From: Treponema sp.
GTDB taxonomy: Bacteria; Spirochaetota; Spirochaetia; Treponematales; Breznakiellaceae
Assembly: GCA_031268125.1 (NCBI GenBank)
Contig: JAIRXT010000127.1
Span: forward strand, 1-6,008
Length of the DNA stretch: 6,008 bases
Reading direction: 5' to 3'
Shown here: piece after piece, positions 5,712-6,008 of the stretch
Layout of the letters: each line of letters opens with the position of its first letter
How positions within the stretch are numbered: position 1 is the first letter of the stretch
The notes under the pieces: model-generated
The model's input: only the letters and a program-made list of their open reading frames with translations
What the model was told of the DNA's origin: nothing
Database searches by the model: none
Translations under genes and position numbers: made by a program

Positions 5712-6008
5712 CGCCTTCGGCCGCTTGGCGCCGTACTTTGAACGGCTGCGCTTGCGGTCTTCCACGCCAAGGGTATCCTTGGCTCCCCGAACTATGTGAT
5801 AACGAACCCCTGGCAGATCCTTGACCCTGCCGCCCCTGACCAGAACCACCGAGTGTTCCTGGAGATTATGGCCGATGCCGGGGATATAAGCGGTTACTTC
5901 CGTCCCGTGGGAAAGGCGCACACGGGCAACCTTCCGCAACGCCGAATTCGGCTTCTTGGGGGTAACGGTCATAACACGGGTGCAAACCCCGCGTTTCTGG
6001 GGGCAAGA
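5709..6008 (-). CDS. rpsL: 30S ribosomal protein S12 (partial, N-terminus missing)
   Basis: S12 lies at the decoding centre of the 30S subunit and affects translational accuracy and streptomycin response. The window holds 99 codons plus the stop; about 25 N-terminal residues lie beyond base 6008, since the E. coli protein has 124. The frame is open to the edge and reads SCPQKRGVCTRVMTVTPKKP, then NSALRKVARVRL and AYIPGIGHNLQEHSVVLVRG, ending SKYGAKRPKA. The Lys in TPKKPNS and the Lys in RVKDLPG (positions 43 and 88 by E. coli numbering with Met) are both the common residues of streptomycin-sensitive S12. The following Asp is the site methylthiolated by RimO in E. coli. The Met at 5972 is internal, not a start. 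rpsG follows after 9 nt. Confidence 0.97.
   Translation of the reverse strand, partial: SCPQKRGVCTRVMTVTPKKPNSALRKVARVRLSHGTEVTAYIPGIGHNLQEHSVVLVRGGRVKDLPGVRYHIVRGAKDTLGVEDRKRSRSKYGAKRPKA

Noticed and set aside
4974..5741. Plus-strand open frame of 255 codons covering part of the rpsG-tuf gap and all of rpsG in antisense
   Set aside because: Two thirds is the antisense of rpsG; the part inside the gap shows no domain, and no clear Shine-Dalgarno precedes the ATG.

Overview
The window is a run of core translation genes, all on the minus strand, so it reads from high to low coordinates. In transcription order it holds rpsL (S12, 5' end cut by the window edge), rpsG (S7), a 472-nt gene-free gap, tuf (EF-Tu), rpsJ (S10), rplC (L3), rplD (L4), rplW (L23), rplB (L2), rpsS (S19), rplV (L22) and the first 18 codons of rpsC (S3). 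This is the classic bacterial str cluster running straight into the S10 cluster, but fusA (EF-G), which usually lies between rpsG and tuf, is absent.

The proteins are clearly bacterial. EF-Tu carries stretches that I recall from Treponema EF-Tu (a Leu-Glu-Tyr-Gln-Ser segment after switch I, Ser-Ala-Pro-Asp in place of the usual Ala-Ala-Thr-Asp, and Ser-Ala-Phe in the G5 loop). Together with the moderately GC-rich composition this suggests a spirochaete, probably Treponema or a close relative. That placement rests on memory of the family, not on a search.

Layout: 5709-6008 is rpsL (partial) and 5229-5699 is rpsG, 9 nt apart and in the same reading frame. 4757-5228 is non-coding and contains several small hairpins, a possible terminator, candidate promoters and a strong Shine-Dalgarno for tuf. 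3566-4756 is tuf. A 77-nt spacer with an 11-bp hairpin precedes rpsJ (3180-3488). A 41-nt spacer almost filled by two abutting hairpins precedes rplC (2518-3138). From rplC to rpsC the genes are packed tightly (spacers of 11, -4, 21, 11, 6 and 0 nt), as expected for one translationally coupled operon.

All products act in the ribosome or deliver aminoacyl-tRNA to it. S12, S7, S10, S19 and S3 belong to the 30S subunit, L3, L4, L23, L2 and L22 to the 50S, and EF-Tu feeds the A site. I found no mobile element, CRISPR array, tRNA, rRNA or accessory system. What deserves a second look lies in the spacers: the structured tuf-rpsJ and rpsJ-rplC junctions and the long leader-like gap before tuf.
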